Shown: positions 12,407 through 22,358 of the stretch, one piece after another
How positions within the stretch are numbered: position 1 is the stretch's first letter
Layout of the letters: each line of letters begins with the position of its first letter
Virus record (IMG/VR): IMGVR_UViG_3300025687_007041
Location: 1-24,142 of that record
From: a virus
Reading direction: 5' to 3' (one strand)
DNA length: 24,142 nt
The notes under the pieces: generated by a model
The model's input: only the letters and a program-made list of their open reading frames with translations
Told to the model about the DNA's origin: nothing
The model's database searches: none
Translations under genes and position numbers: made by a program

Positions 12407-13804
12407 TTATGGCATCCCAAAGGGGTTTGTTTCGGTGAAATCGAGCAATGCGTCTGCTGCTGCCTCAATGGTGTCATTATCAGCGAATGGAGTAACAAGA
12501 TCATCCTTATTCTGAACAGACAAGACGTAGTATGCTCCAGAAGACTCCCCTTGAATTGCTTCTCCAGCGGTAAAGGTTCCATCGACGATTGAAACTTCCA
12601 GGAGGAATGTTGAAGCAGTCCACTTCTTGACTCTTGCTGTTGTTCCTGATGTTTGACCAGTAACAATTTCGTTGAAGGTGTAAGTTCCAACCCCAACGGT
12701 TGCTCCGATTCCAGTTGGAGCGTCGATGGTAATTGTTGGTGCAACCGTGTAACCACATCCAGCATTTTGAATGTAAGCAACAGTAACAATTCCAGCAGCG
12801 TTGATTTCACCCCACCCTGTCGCAGTTGTTCCAGTTCCAGGACTGGCGAAAGTGAAGACTGGATTTGTTGTGTAACCAGAACCACCACCAGTGATTGTGA
12901 CAACACCGACGCTTCCTGTTGTGCAGATTCCAGTGGTTGCTGCAGCGCCAGATCCGCCTCCACCTTTAATGGTGACCCAAGGTGCAAGTGTGTAACCACA
13001 TCCAGGATTGGTCAGATTGATTGCAAGAATCTTTCCATCATATTCACCATTACAATTGGTGTAAATGTTGGTAATTGAAGCGACACCAACTGCTGTTGTT
13101 CCTCCAGCAGGAGCAGCAGAGAAACTTACAGTTGGTTGACTCTCATAACTGCCACCCATGTTTGTAATGTAAACAGTTTCAACTGCTCCAGATGCACAGT
13201 AACTTGTAATTGCAGTCGCAGTCGATGCCACACCGACCATTGTTAGTGTCTGAATGTAACCAATTTGATCAATCTCATTATCGATGTCAGTAACGCCTGT
13301 ATCGATAACCTCATCTTCATAACGGAAGGGTTCACAAGTCAACTCATAAACATAAGTGTCTCTGAGTTGATAAAAAGGTTGTTCGTGCTCAACATACTTA
13401 ATCTCAAACAGACGATCCCCCAGAGGGAAATAAATCAAATCTCCTTCTTTTGGTCTTGATGAGAGTTCAATGTTTGCAATGTCTTTGATCAGTGGTGTGA
13501 TGTAATTTTCATATCTTTCTTTGGAAATTGTGATAACTAAATCATCTTTTTCTTCAATTCCAAATTTACTTAGAATTGTTTTTTGCCCACCAAATCCATC
13601 ATAAGTGTTTACATATGCTTCCAAAGGATAAGCATTTGTGAACTCAGATTGAACGACTTCTCTGATGATTGTATTTGTTTTTGCGTAAATTCTTGGCAGG
13701 TAATAACACTCAACTCCATACATACGAAGTTGTTCATTTACCAAGTCTTGAATAAGACTTTGTTCTGTTGTTGATCCGTTTAGAAAAAATGGATTGAGTG
13801 TCAT
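12407..13804 (-). CDS. gp14: Neck protein gp14, with beta-repeat C-terminal extension
   Basis: A 465-residue protein. Residues 1-180 match T4-like gp14: NPFFLNGSTTEQSLIQDLVNEQ, GVECYYLPRIY, EAYVNTYDGFGGQ and a PFYQLRDTYVYELTCEPFRYE stretch. T4 gp14 is 256 residues and joins gp13 to form the neck between portal and tail. The extra part (about 185-450) holds four Gly-rich repeats of the form GxGYTxxPxxTI (SYESQPTVSF, GCGYTLAPWVTI, GSGYTTNPVFTF, GCGYTVAPTITI). A module with IVTGQTSGTTARV follows near residues 375-393, and the end reads ETNPFGMP. This suggests surface decoration domains, possibly whisker-like (inference). A GGAG lies a few bases upstream of its ATG, just after gp13. Confidence 0.9.
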   Translation of the reverse strand: MTLNPFFLNGSTTEQSLIQDLVNEQLRMYGVECYYLPRIYAKTNTIIREVVQSEFTNAYPLEAYVNTYDGFGGQKTILSKFGIEEKDDLVITISKERYENYITPLIKDIANIELSSRPKEGDLIYFPLGDRLFEIKYVEHEQPFYQLRDTYVYELTCEPFRYEDEVIDTGVTDIDNEIDQIGYIQTLTMVGVASTATAITSYCASGAVETVYITNMGGSYESQPTVSFSAAPAGGTTAVGVASITNIYTNCNGEYDGKILAINLTNPGCGYTLAPWVTIKGGGGSGAAATTGICTTGSVGVVTITGGGSGYTTNPVFTFASPGTGTTATGWGEINAAGIVTVAYIQNAGCGYTVAPTITIDAPTGIGATVGVGTYTFNEIVTGQTSGTTARVKKWTASTFLLEVSIVDGTFTAGEAIQGESSGAYYVLSVQNKDDLVTPFADNDTIEAAADALLDFTETNPFGMP

Positions 13805-13814
13805 TGCTTACTCC

Positions 13815-14681
13815 TCAACCGATCAGATCCATTGGGGGAAGTTCGTAGTAAGAAGACATTTCCTCGCGGATCTTATCAACCTCTCGAACACCATCCTCAT
13901 AAATTTCTCTTCCATTAAATTCAATTCCACCAGGAAGTTTGACACCTTGGAACTTGATGAGGTTTTGTCCCCACTGTTTCTTGATGAGAGCAACTAGATA
14001 ACGCTTCAGGAATGAATCATTCCAAACTCTAGAGTAATCGTTACCATCCATCGCAATAAAGCAGTCGAGAATGATGAAATCTCCGACTTGAATGGTGTCC
14101 CAATCAACATCCAGATAAAGTCTGTCCTGCCTCTGGTTGAAACGGATTTGTTTGTGTGTGTTCAGAAGGAAGTTGAGTGTCTCAAGGTAACTCATTGCCA
14201 TTGAGTAACTCAACAAATCAGTTTGACCCCAATAATAAATGTCGTTGAGGAACAACTGATATTTGAAACTAAACAGGTTCGCAGTGTTGACGCCTTGTGC
14301 ATCATCCCACTGGAACGCTTTGTTCACACCGATAACATTGGGTGGAACCTGAATGTAATTACTGTTTTCGTAATATGTAAACGTGGTGGCAGTTCCAACA
14401 ATCGTTGCTGTTGCTGATGTACTTGCAATACCAACTGATCCAGCACCAATCGAAGGAGCACCAGGCGGTCTTGCTTTACCACGGTCAATGTCATTTTGAG
14501 TGACCTGATACTTCAGATAATTCTGATAAACACCATCAAAGTGCCTCTCTTGAAAATACTGAATTGCATCATCCAACAGGTCATCGACCTGCTCGTCAGC
14601 AACGTTGATTTCCAAAACAGGAGCGCCTAGTTGCCTCAGTGCATAATCTTTTAGTTCTTGTCGATTGGAAGGCTGCGCCAT
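13815..14681 (-). CDS. gp13: Neck protein gp13
   Basis: A 288-residue protein (T4 gp13 is 309). It begins MAQPSNRQELKDYALRQLGAP then VLEINVADEQVDDLLDDAIQY, FQERHFDGVY and, later, SYLETLNFLLNTHKQIRFNQ, DRLYLDVDW, FLKRYLVALIKKQWGQNL and ELPPMDLIG at the end. These are strong T4-like gp13 signatures. gp13 forms the head-completion/neck ring under the portal and, with gp14, prepares filled heads for tail joining. A Gly/Ala-rich loop at about 75-110 (APSIGAGSVGIAST) is an insertion. CTAAATA lies 25-31 bases upstream and a GAGGG precedes the ATG. gp14 follows with a short gap, as in T4. Confidence 0.92.
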   Translation of the reverse strand: MAQPSNRQELKDYALRQLGAPVLEINVADEQVDDLLDDAIQYFQERHFDGVYQNYLKYQVTQNDIDRGKARPPGAPSIGAGSVGIASTSATATIVGTATTFTYYENSNYIQVPPNVIGVNKAFQWDDAQGVNTANLFSFKYQLFLNDIYYWGQTDLLSYSMAMSYLETLNFLLNTHKQIRFNQRQDRLYLDVDWDTIQVGDFIILDCFIAMDGNDYSRVWNDSFLKRYLVALIKKQWGQNLIKFQGVKLPGGIEFNGREIYEDGVREVDKIREEMSSYYELPPMDLIG

Positions 14682-14705
14682 CGATATCAGTCCCTCTTTA
14701 TAAGG

Positions 14706-14712
14706 TATTTAG
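14706..14712 (-). promoter_or_regulatory. Late-promoter-like CTAAATA before gp13
   Basis: CTAAATA on the minus strand begins two bases after the stop of the 72-aa gene, 25-31 bases before the gp13 ATG, and is followed by a GAGGG ribosome-binding site. Confidence 0.6.
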
Positions 14713-14713
14713 A

Positions 14714-14932
14714 TTATCTCAAGAACTCTTTCAGTAAAGACTTAATGTCATTCAAATCATGCTTTAAGTCATCCATGCTTTTTTCCATGTTGTTAAGTCT
14801 TTCCTGCTCACCGTTAAGTCTTTCTCTGTTAGCAACATAACGTTGATAATCATTGGAATTCTTATTCACGATAGCATTGGTGTTGCTGTCTCTAAAGAAT
14901 CCTTCTTGTCCTTTTACTGGAATTAAACTCAT
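14714..14932 (-). CDS. 72-aa coiled-coil protein, unknown function
   Basis: Starts MSLIPVKGQEGFFRDSNTNA and then becomes an amphipathic helix from residue about 28 to the end (NRERLNGEQERLNNMEKSMD, then LKHDLNDIKSLLKEFLR). The N-terminal GFFRDSNTNAIVN motif looks structural; the rest is a coiled coil that could trimerise. The ATG is one base after the stop of the 2472-aa gene, with no clear Shine-Dalgarno, implying reinitiation by the same ribosomes. In T4 this slot holds gp12/wac; this protein is far shorter and I do not claim homology. A baseplate or neck accessory role is possible. Confidence 0.7.
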   Translation of the reverse strand: MSLIPVKGQEGFFRDSNTNAIVNKNSNDYQRYVANRERLNGEQERLNNMEKSMDDLKHDLNDIKSLLKEFLR

Positions 14933-14933
14933 G

Positions 14934-17900
14934 TCAAGCGAACGAGATTACACGGAGATTTTTAATCTGTGGAACAACTGAAGAATTTGTTGTCGTTCCG
15001 ATCAGTTTGATTCTAAAGACAGAGAACGGATTAAGATTATTTGCCGTGAAGGTGTATTCCTTGAAGAATTTTGGTGCAGGTTCGTATAGAGCAGTGTCTT
15101 CTTTGGGAACCAATCTGTCTGGAAGACCATCGCTGTTGGTTGTGCTGATAATATTACCAGCAGCATCCAAGTTGTTGTAACCAGGGAATGGAACAAAGAG
15201 GGTCTCGTCAACAGGCAGATCCTGGTTCAGTGAGAAGAATGCTCTGATGTCAGATGAATCATGAACATAAGCATCCAACTGAATTCTCAGGGAAGTTGCT
15301 GGATTCTCAAGAACAATTGGTTTAGTGATGTAGAAGAATCTGTTTGGATCATCTTGGAAAGTGTTGACTCTGAAATCCGTTGCATAATTGGAAACAGGTG
15401 CGTTTGTTCTGTTATTGACAAACACGACTGCTGCGTTGTCAAGGTCAACAACTGGTGAGAGTTTAGAGTCCGATGTCTGGAAGTTGATGTTCATGGAGAA
15501 CGACTTATTTCCAGGGAACAGTCCACTTGGTGAGAGATAGGTGGATTCGTTAATTCCAGAAACAACCATTCTTGGTTCAGTAAAGTAATTATCTGTGAAA
15601 AGTGCAACTTCTTGATAACCCTTATCAACATAACCTGCTTCAGATCCATCAACACTGGTTCCGCTGATTGTTCTGACGTTCGCACTCACAGTGGTTCCAG
15701 TTGGACTCATGGTTGTAATTCTTGGAACAATCAAAGAATAAGGAATGTTGTAAGTTCCTTTTGCATTTGTTCCAGCATTTGCTTCAGTGTTGTTGAAGTA
15801 GAGTGCTGGAAGAGTTCCAGATCCAGTTCTGTCAGTTCCATTCTCATCCATCTGAATGTTGATGTGATAAGAATCCAAGGTAATTGGGCGAGTAATGGTA
15901 TCACTCACGTCTGCCAGATTGTGTGTGGTGTTAATTCTTCTTAGAGAAACACCGTTCAATTCATACTTAAGAACCAAATCATTTGCCGAGTGTGAAGCAA
16001 TGACAGTGTTGTCAACACCTCTGGTAATTCCAGTTAGGGTTGCTCCGTCAAATCCAGTGTAAGAAATGATTTCTTTGCCGATCTTGATGTAACCAGGGTT
16101 GGTGGCTCCAACAGCAACATTTTCAAACGAGGTGTAATTAGTTGTGGAACCAATCGAAATTGCTCCAGTTGCTGTGTTAGTATAAACCTCAGCAAGAGTT
16201 GTTGCTGGAACGTCAGTTGTAACATCTTTCAGTGTTACACGGTTGACCTCAGAATACATTCCATGATTTCTCTGGAAAATCCTCATGTGAGTTCCATCAT
16301 GATTGACTCTGATCGGAGTCTGAGGAACAACACCTCCACCAGAAGAATAATTCAGTTCAGTTGTGATTCCCAGTGAATTTTGGTAGAACAGTTTGTCAGT
16401 TGCTCCGGTTGCAAAGTTACCTTGAACATCATTAAGAATCAGTTCGTTGTTGCCATAAATCTCACCAACAGTCAGTCTCAACCCTGTACCAAGATTATTA
16501 TTACCGATCGAGATTGGTGTAAGAACATCACCAAGAGAATATCCCTTACCACCACCTGCGGTAGAAACAGTCGCTGCAATTGCCACACCATTATTGATCG
16601 CAATCTCAGCGGTTCCGTCAATTCCATTACCAGTTACGCTGGTGAGAGCAACACCAGAGAAGACGTAATAACCAGAAGAAGGAGTGTAACCAACGCCAAT
16701 GTTGGTCAGAGTCAGATCACCAGTCATTGAACCAGCGAATCCTGTCAGAGTTCCTTGTGCTCCGGTTGAATTTTGGATGACAGTGTTGCCAACAACCAAA
16801 CCAGTGTCTTGAACGGTTGTTCCAATTCCAATGCTAAGGTTTCTGGATTCCATTGTGATGGAATTCTTAGCGATTCCTTCCAGAGTCTGTGGAAGACTTG
16901 GATTATAAAGTGTGAATGAACCTGTGCTTGCGAAGTCCGCTCTGTACATCGTGAACTTCAGGTCCTCATATTGACTTGGAGTCCAAACGGTGGCATTCTG
17001 TGACTTGAACAGTGAACCAAGAAGTGGTTGAACTGAAACAAGAACTTGTCCTTGCTCTTGTCCAAGTGTCGTCACCTCAACTTCACCCAGTCTTGAAATC
17101 CAAACTCTGTATTCCGTTGAGGATGAACCCATGATGAATGCATATTCAGTGTTGGCTTCCAGGTAAACTGGAGCATCAAACACCCAAGAAGTTGCAACTG
17201 TTCCGTCTTCAGACAGTGCAATTTGATCTGGTTCCAGAGTTACTTCCGAGAAAGGAAGAATTCTTTCGTTGGGAGTTCCCAAAGTGGTTTCACGAACCTG
17301 ACACCAGACGGGAATTGTTTCATCCTTGGTGTGGAAGAAGACATCAACTTTAGTGATGTAAATTCCAGTGTCCTCGTCAACCATAAAGGTTTGACCCAGA
17401 GGGTCCCAATATCTAGTTGTGGAGGTGGTAACCGTTCTTGCCTCTTCGACTTCTCTGAACTCAACGTCGGCGTTTCTAACAGACAGAGTGGTTTCTTGAA
17501 TGTTGTCGATGCTTCCTTGTGAGTAGAACGTCTGTTCTCCTGCTGTTGTTGCAACACCTTGAACCAAACTGTTAGTTGAACTGCTGGTGAGTTTGAAAAC
17601 AGATGTTCCCGTTTCAAATACAGGGTTTGTTTCATTAGATTGGTCAGGAACTCTGTAAGAACCAATGATGGTTCCCAGTCTGTCGGTGATCAGTCTTACG
17701 TTAGAAACTCTTGCTTGTGCTCCACTGGATTGTCCAACCAGAATCATTCCAGTTGCAGCATAACCAAAGAATTCAGGATTTGCTTCAGATTGGAGACTGA
17801 AAGTGTCAACGTTCAGAATTGTTGAAGTTTCTGAATAAGTTGAAGGGATGGTTGCTTCTCTGTTATAGGGGTTTGAATCAAAGATGTCAGAGGGGTTATT

Positions 17901-20900
17901 ATAAGGACCATACTTGTGATTTGCTTGAGAAACACGGAATGTGAGAGCAGCAACTGCAGATTCTGTGACCTCTTGACTCTGAACTGTCGAAGGCATTGTG
18001 CCGATTACAGTTTCACTTACTTCAAATGTTCCATTAATCATCTCGATTTCGAGAAGTTTACTGCAGCAGAACTTGTTGACATCAACAGCATCATAGAAAC
18101 CATAAACCTGAGTGAATGGTTTAAAACTCTTACCAGTAAACTCAATGTTTCTGGTTCTCATAAAGTTGATTTGCTCTCTGCTGACAATTCTGTCTCCAAG
18201 AGAAAGTTCATCCAGTCTTTCAGTGAGAATGGTTTGAACACCCTGTCTTTCTTGCTCACGAGTTGTTCTGGTTGTTTGACCAAGGCTACTTCCAGTCCAC
18301 CATGCGCCGCCAGTGGTTGTGGTAGAACTTGTGGTTACCCAATCTTCCCAAACAGTTGGACCAAGACCAATTCTGTTTCCATCTTCGTCCTCTGTAATTT
18401 CAACGCCCTGTTGGAGTGCAGTGGAAACAAAATCACCTTCGATTGTTCCAAGATTCTCTGTGTCGAGTCTGTTTGTGTCAACCCAAACATCAACGTTTGG
18501 TTCCAAAGAGAGATTTCCAGTCCAGAACTGAACAAGGAAAGGAGTTACACTTTCCGATCTTGTTGCATATGGGTTTTTGACAAACTCAACTTCTGTATAA
18601 TCCAGAGTCATTATCTGACCAGATCTTCTGACTCCAGTTCCTTGAACAGAAGCAAATCTTTCGTCTTCATTGGGATCTGTCGTTGTTCCAATTCCACTGA
18701 TCGCACTTGTTGCCAACTGCATCGAAAGAGCAGTTGTGTAGTGAGATGGTCTCAGAATTCCTCTTGCCTTATCGATACTATTTCTGATTCCGATCTCTGG
18801 ATCTTGAGGAAGTAGTTCAGTGAAGTTATCGACGAACACACCAGACTTAAATCTATTCAGACCATTGGCATCTGGAATGAATGAGTTAACAGTTGCAGTT
18901 TCGAGAGAAGTCAGGGAAGTGTAATACTCAAGATTGGAAATTCTTCTTTCGAGTCTTGAGATATCTGACATCTGATATCTCTTATGCTCAACAAAATCAA
19001 CTCGAACATCATCTGCCGAATAAACATAAGCAGGAAGAGCAATGTTTGCAATATTGAGAGTTCCACTTAAGTTTTCTGGAAGTTGTGGGGTGTCAGCGGG
19101 TGCACCCTGTACAACGGTGACAACTCCTTCTTTGTTGATGCAAACTCTGTCTGCTCTTGAGAGGTAGTAATCATAACTCAGAGAAACAGACTCATCAGAG
19201 GCAAGAACAAACTTAGAACTGTGTTGTCCTGTTGCTCCACCGTCAAAGTCTCTTCCATCAAATTCAAATGGAGACTTTGCTCCAGAGGAGACCGTGTAAG
19301 TTTTTACTCTTGGTCTTGCGTCAATCAGATCAGTGACTCTTGTACCATCAACCTTAGGTATCTCTGATGTATAGTTAAACTGATCATATGAGTTTACTGT
19401 AGTAATGTCTCCAGTGTCCGAAGAACTGTATTCTGCCTTGGAGAAGTAAACTTTGATCTTTCTTGTGGGTGCTTGGGCATTTGCCTTTCTTGTGATTCTT
19501 CCGTAATCATAGTAAGAAAGTTTTTGACCATTACCCGTATTGAACTGGTTGGTGATGTTTTTCGAAGGAACAACAACATTAGTTGCAATTGCACTCACGC
19601 CAGACTGAGAGAAATTAATAACTTCTCCGGATTCAAAAACAACGTTGTTCAGATAAGCAAAATTGACCGCAGTGTCACTCTTTCTGACAAGATAAATTGC
19701 TTTTGCGCCACTAATAGCACCAGTAATTGTTTCACCAACGATGAGATCATTTGTGTTGGCACTTGGACCATCCATGGAAGCGGTGGTCATGTAAGGTGAT
19801 TCGGGATCAGAAGTGTCCTTGGATTCATAAATTCCATGAACTTTCAGAACATCAGGAACATTCAAACAAATTACAGAGTCTTGAACTCTGGTTCCAAATG
19901 GGAAAGAACCATAAGTCAAACCATCATTCAGAGTGGTTCCACCAATGCCAGAAGCAGAGATGGACGATTTATCAATCAGAACATTGTTTGAAATAACCTT
20001 TGTCTTAACTTTGTTGGTTACGTTACCCTTGCGGAGGGTTGCAATCAGGATTGTTCCAGAATCTGTGGTTGCACTCAAACCATTGAACTGGATTGAGGTT
20101 GAACCGTTGGTTAGAGAGATTTTATCTGCCGTTAGTGCTTCTGTGGATCCGTCAGAACGCATCAGAATGTATCTTTCTTCATCGAATGGAAGGAAAACTT
20201 CATTGGGATCAGCATTGATAACAGGAGTTGAATTAGCAGCGATTGAAGTTGTAAATTGCTTTCTAATAATCAGATTTGCTGAAGTGAGATCAACGGACTC
20301 GATGTTGTTTTTGGGGAAGATGCTGTAAAGAGTTTCATTAGATGCTCTGTTTCCAGATCCGTTAGTGTCTTGAATTTTGGTTTGTACAACCTTGAATTGC
20401 GTTCCAGTTTCTTGAGAAGATGGAAGTGCACCATTATTGATGCCGGCAACCGATTCGACTGCTTCAATAACCAGACTGCTGGTGTTTACGGTTGTAACTC
20501 GTGCATAAGATACGTCTGTAAGAGTATCTCTTTGGTAAGAGACGATGTTCCCTGTGGTGACAATCCCTGGGAAAACAGCACCAGCAACTGTAACGGTGGA
20601 AACACCGCCGCTTGCGCCAGTGATCGTTGCGGATCCATATTCATAGAAATCCTCCTGTACAACGTCCGCACTAAAGGTTGATGCGGACCCCACAATTCCG
20701 AAAACTGACTTAATGTCAGAATTTTCCCAATTTCTGATTCCTGTGACATATCTGCTGTCATTTGCGACTCCATTGAAAAGAAGTCTCTCTCCATTGAAGA
20801 AATCACCCTGAACATCGTAAGCAGTAAAAGCAGTTCCAGCAGAAACACTGTATCTGAGGAATGCGCTCGCTCCACTTGACTCACCTTTGATGTAAGTTGG

Positions 20901-22352
20901 AGTGGAAAGTGTAACTGCGGTGTTTACAGTGAAATCAGAGTAAGTTTGAACGTCCCAAAGCGACAAATCCCACTCATTTGCGGTTGGAACAGCAGAATTA
21001 TAAGATCCAGACTCCAAAGCGAAGTCATAAATGCGAGCAACACCGATTTCTTTTCCTGGTCTTGCCGCTTGATCAGATCCAACCCTTTCATCTCTCAAAC
21101 TAATCGTGTTTGAAGTGTTAAATCCAATTGTTGCCGAACCATAAACGTTATTCAGCGTAAAAGTGGGCCCAAAACCGAAATTGACCGCTTGGTTTTCAAG
21201 AGTTTTGGTTGTTCTTGGTTTGGGAACGTCAATAAGTGTTGGGGAGATGATGTCAACCTCATATCCCTTCACATATGCCTTACCTGGAGACACTTTGTAG
21301 ACCAAAAGGTCTTCACTTGGGACATTTCCATCAACTGTGGTTTGCCCAGGGTTGTAAATTCCTCTATTTCCTTGACCATTGTTCAAATTCTCTCTAACAG
21401 AGGTCAAGAAGTTCTTTACATAATAATTTCCTGATTCGTCAAAGGTTCTGCGGGCAAATTCATCACCAATAAAGTTATATTGGGTGTTTTGAGTAAGAGA
21501 TCTAAGATTTCCGTCTTGAACTTCTGCCAATTGGACGAAATTCTGATCATCATAATCGTCCAGTGGTTTTGCAAACAGGGTTGCTGTGATTTTGAGACGA
21601 TCAGCGCCTGGTGCAGTGTAATTATTAAATCCTTTCGCGTTATCGTTGAGTGATGGGTCTGTTTCAGAAGAAACAATCTCTTCCAGAACGTTCAGACCGA
21701 TTCTGACACTCGGATTATTAGAATATTGGCTTAGAAGGAGGATTTGGCTGGAAACATCAACAAAATATCCTCTCAGGAAGAAAACACCCTCATTCAGAGT
21801 GAATCCAGATCCAACAATTGCAGCATTTTGTGGAACTGTGCTTGCAAATCCACCACCTGCAGAGATAAATGTGGTTGCGTAAGTAATTGCACTCTCTGTC
21901 AGGAGGACTTCTCCATCCAGAAAAGTTGCAGTAGCAGCATCAGTGCTGCTAGAATTCTGATAATTCAAATAAAGAGTGTAATTTCCCTTCTCGGACTCTT
22001 CATTTGTGATATAAGTGACTACTTTTGCAGTAACTCCAGACGTTGCACCCGTAATTGTCTGCCCAACAATCTTGTCAAGGTAAAGAGAAACGGGAACACC
22101 AAGATATTCAGACTGAATCTGAATACCATTGAAACTTCTGGTGTAAAGTGTGCCTCCAGGAATGATTGCAGTTCCCTCTTTGAAGAGGTGATTGCCCACA
22201 TCTTCGACCTGATTCTGGAGAATCGACTGTAGAGTCGTTAATTCTCGTGCCTGAACAGGATATCCTGGTTTAAACAGGACCTTGTAGTAGTTGCTCTGAG
22301 GAGTAAAATCGTCATAATATGGAGCAACGTTGAGATTAGTTTCCTGTGGCAT
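14934..22352 (-). CDS. Giant DUF4815-type virion structural protein (baseplate region)
   Basis: A 2472-residue protein, by far the largest here. The N-terminus (VAPYYDDFTPQSNYYKVLF then GYPVQARELTTLQSILQNQV and EGTAIIPGG) is the DUF4815 signature of marine T4-like phage structural proteins. Residues about 1130-1145 carry ISRLERRISNLEYYTSLTSL, a coiled segment of this family, and about 1645-1660 carry TTRYWDPLGQTFMVDED. Beta repeats recur: TGxxSGAxA modules near 91-114, 486-501, 869-891, 1534-1556 and 1849-1871, GVGYTPSSG, and IGKEIISYTG...RGVDNT near 2073-2133. It lies between gp8 and gp13, replacing T4 genes 9 to 12/wac; a wedge or fibre-connector role is likely by position (inference). No strong RBS; the gp8 stop is 6 bases upstream. 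Confidence 0.85.
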   Translation of the reverse strand: MPQETNLNVAPYYDDFTPQSNYYKVLFKPGYPVQARELTTLQSILQNQVEDVGNHLFKEGTAIIPGGTLYTRSFNGIQIQSEYLGVPVSLYLDKIVGQTITGATSGVTAKVVTYITNEESEKGNYTLYLNYQNSSSTDAATATFLDGEVLLTESAITYATTFISAGGGFASTVPQNAAIVGSGFTLNEGVFFLRGYFVDVSSQILLLSQYSNNPSVRIGLNVLEEIVSSETDPSLNDNAKGFNNYTAPGADRLKITATLFAKPLDDYDDQNFVQLAEVQDGNLRSLTQNTQYNFIGDEFARRTFDESGNYYVKNFLTSVRENLNNGQGNRGIYNPGQTTVDGNVPSEDLLVYKVSPGKAYVKGYEVDIISPTLIDVPKPRTTKTLENQAVNFGFGPTFTLNNVYGSATIGFNTSNTISLRDERVGSDQAARPGKEIGVARIYDFALESGSYNSAVPTANEWDLSLWDVQTYSDFTVNTAVTLSTPTYIKGESSGASAFLRYSVSAGTAFTAYDVQGDFFNGERLLFNGVANDSRYVTGIRNWENSDIKSVFGIVGSASTFSADVVQEDFYEYGSATITGASGGVSTVTVAGAVFPGIVTTGNIVSYQRDTLTDVSYARVTTVNTSSLVIEAVESVAGINNGALPSSQETGTQFKVVQTKIQDTNGSGNRASNETLYSIFPKNNIESVDLTSANLIIRKQFTTSIAANSTPVINADPNEVFLPFDEERYILMRSDGSTEALTADKISLTNGSTSIQFNGLSATTDSGTILIATLRKGNVTNKVKTKVISNNVLIDKSSISASGIGGTTLNDGLTYGSFPFGTRVQDSVICLNVPDVLKVHGIYESKDTSDPESPYMTTASMDGPSANTNDLIVGETITGAISGAKAIYLVRKSDTAVNFAYLNNVVFESGEVINFSQSGVSAIATNVVVPSKNITNQFNTGNGQKLSYYDYGRITRKANAQAPTRKIKVYFSKAEYSSSDTGDITTVNSYDQFNYTSEIPKVDGTRVTDLIDARPRVKTYTVSSGAKSPFEFDGRDFDGGATGQHSSKFVLASDESVSLSYDYYLSRADRVCINKEGVVTVVQGAPADTPQLPENLSGTLNIANIALPAYVYSADDVRVDFVEHKRYQMSDISRLERRISNLEYYTSLTSLETATVNSFIPDANGLNRFKSGVFVDNFTELLPQDPEIGIRNSIDKARGILRPSHYTTALSMQLATSAISGIGTTTDPNEDERFASVQGTGVRRSGQIMTLDYTEVEFVKNPYATRSESVTPFLVQFWTGNLSLEPNVDVWVDTNRLDTENLGTIEGDFVSTALQQGVEITEDEDGNRIGLGPTVWEDWVTTSSTTTTGGAWWTGSSLGQTTRTTREQERQGVQTILTERLDELSLGDRIVSREQINFMRTRNIEFTGKSFKPFTQVYGFYDAVDVNKFCCSKLLEIEMINGTFEVSETVIGTMPSTVQSQEVTESAVAALTFRVSQANHKYGPYNNPSDIFDSNPYNREATIPSTYSETSTILNVDTFSLQSEANPEFFGYAATGMILVGQSSGAQARVSNVRLITDRLGTIIGSYRVPDQSNETNPVFETGTSVFKLTSSSTNSLVQGVATTAGEQTFYSQGSIDNIQETTLSVRNADVEFREVEEARTVTTSTTRYWDPLGQTFMVDEDTGIYITKVDVFFHTKDETIPVWCQVRETTLGTPNERILPFSEVTLEPDQIALSEDGTVATSWVFDAPVYLEANTEYAFIMGSSSTEYRVWISRLGEVEVTTLGQEQGQVLVSVQPLLGSLFKSQNATVWTPSQYEDLKFTMYRADFASTGSFTLYNPSLPQTLEGIAKNSITMESRNLSIGIGTTVQDTGLVVGNTVIQNSTGAQGTLTGFAGSMTGDLTLTNIGVGYTPSSGYYVFSGVALTSVTGNGIDGTAEIAINNGVAIAATVSTAGGGKGYSLGDVLTPISIGNNNLGTGLRLTVGEIYGNNELILNDVQGNFATGATDKLFYQNSLGITTELNYSSGGGVVPQTPIRVNHDGTHMRIFQRNHGMYSEVNRVTLKDVTTDVPATTLAEVYTNTATGAISIGSTTNYTSFENVAVGATNPGYIKIGKEIISYTGFDGATLTGITRGVDNTVIASHSANDLVLKYELNGVSLRRINTTHNLADVSDTITRPITLDSYHINIQMDENGTDRTGSGTLPALYFNNTEANAGTNAKGTYNIPYSLIVPRITTMSPTGTTVSANVRTISGTSVDGSEAGYVDKGYQEVALFTDNYFTEPRMVVSGINESTYLSPSGLFPGNKSFSMNINFQTSDSKLSPVVDLDNAAVVFVNNRTNAPVSNYATDFRVNTFQDDPNRFFYITKPIVLENPATSLRIQLDAYVHDSSDIRAFFSLNQDLPVDETLFVPFPGYNNLDAAGNIISTTNSDGLPDRLVPKEDTALYEPAPKFFKEYTFTANNLNPFSVFRIKLIGTTTNSSVVPQIKNLRVISFA

Positions 22353-22358
22353 GATTTT

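Noticed and set aside
12403-12999. 198-codon minus-strand frame overlapping gp14
   Set aside because: It lies inside the beta-repeat region of gp14 in another frame; the gp14 frame shows clear family motifs.
17916-18815. Plus-strand 299-codon frame
   Set aside because: It is antisense to the 2472-aa protein; its Cys/Ser-rich composition has no recognisable domain.
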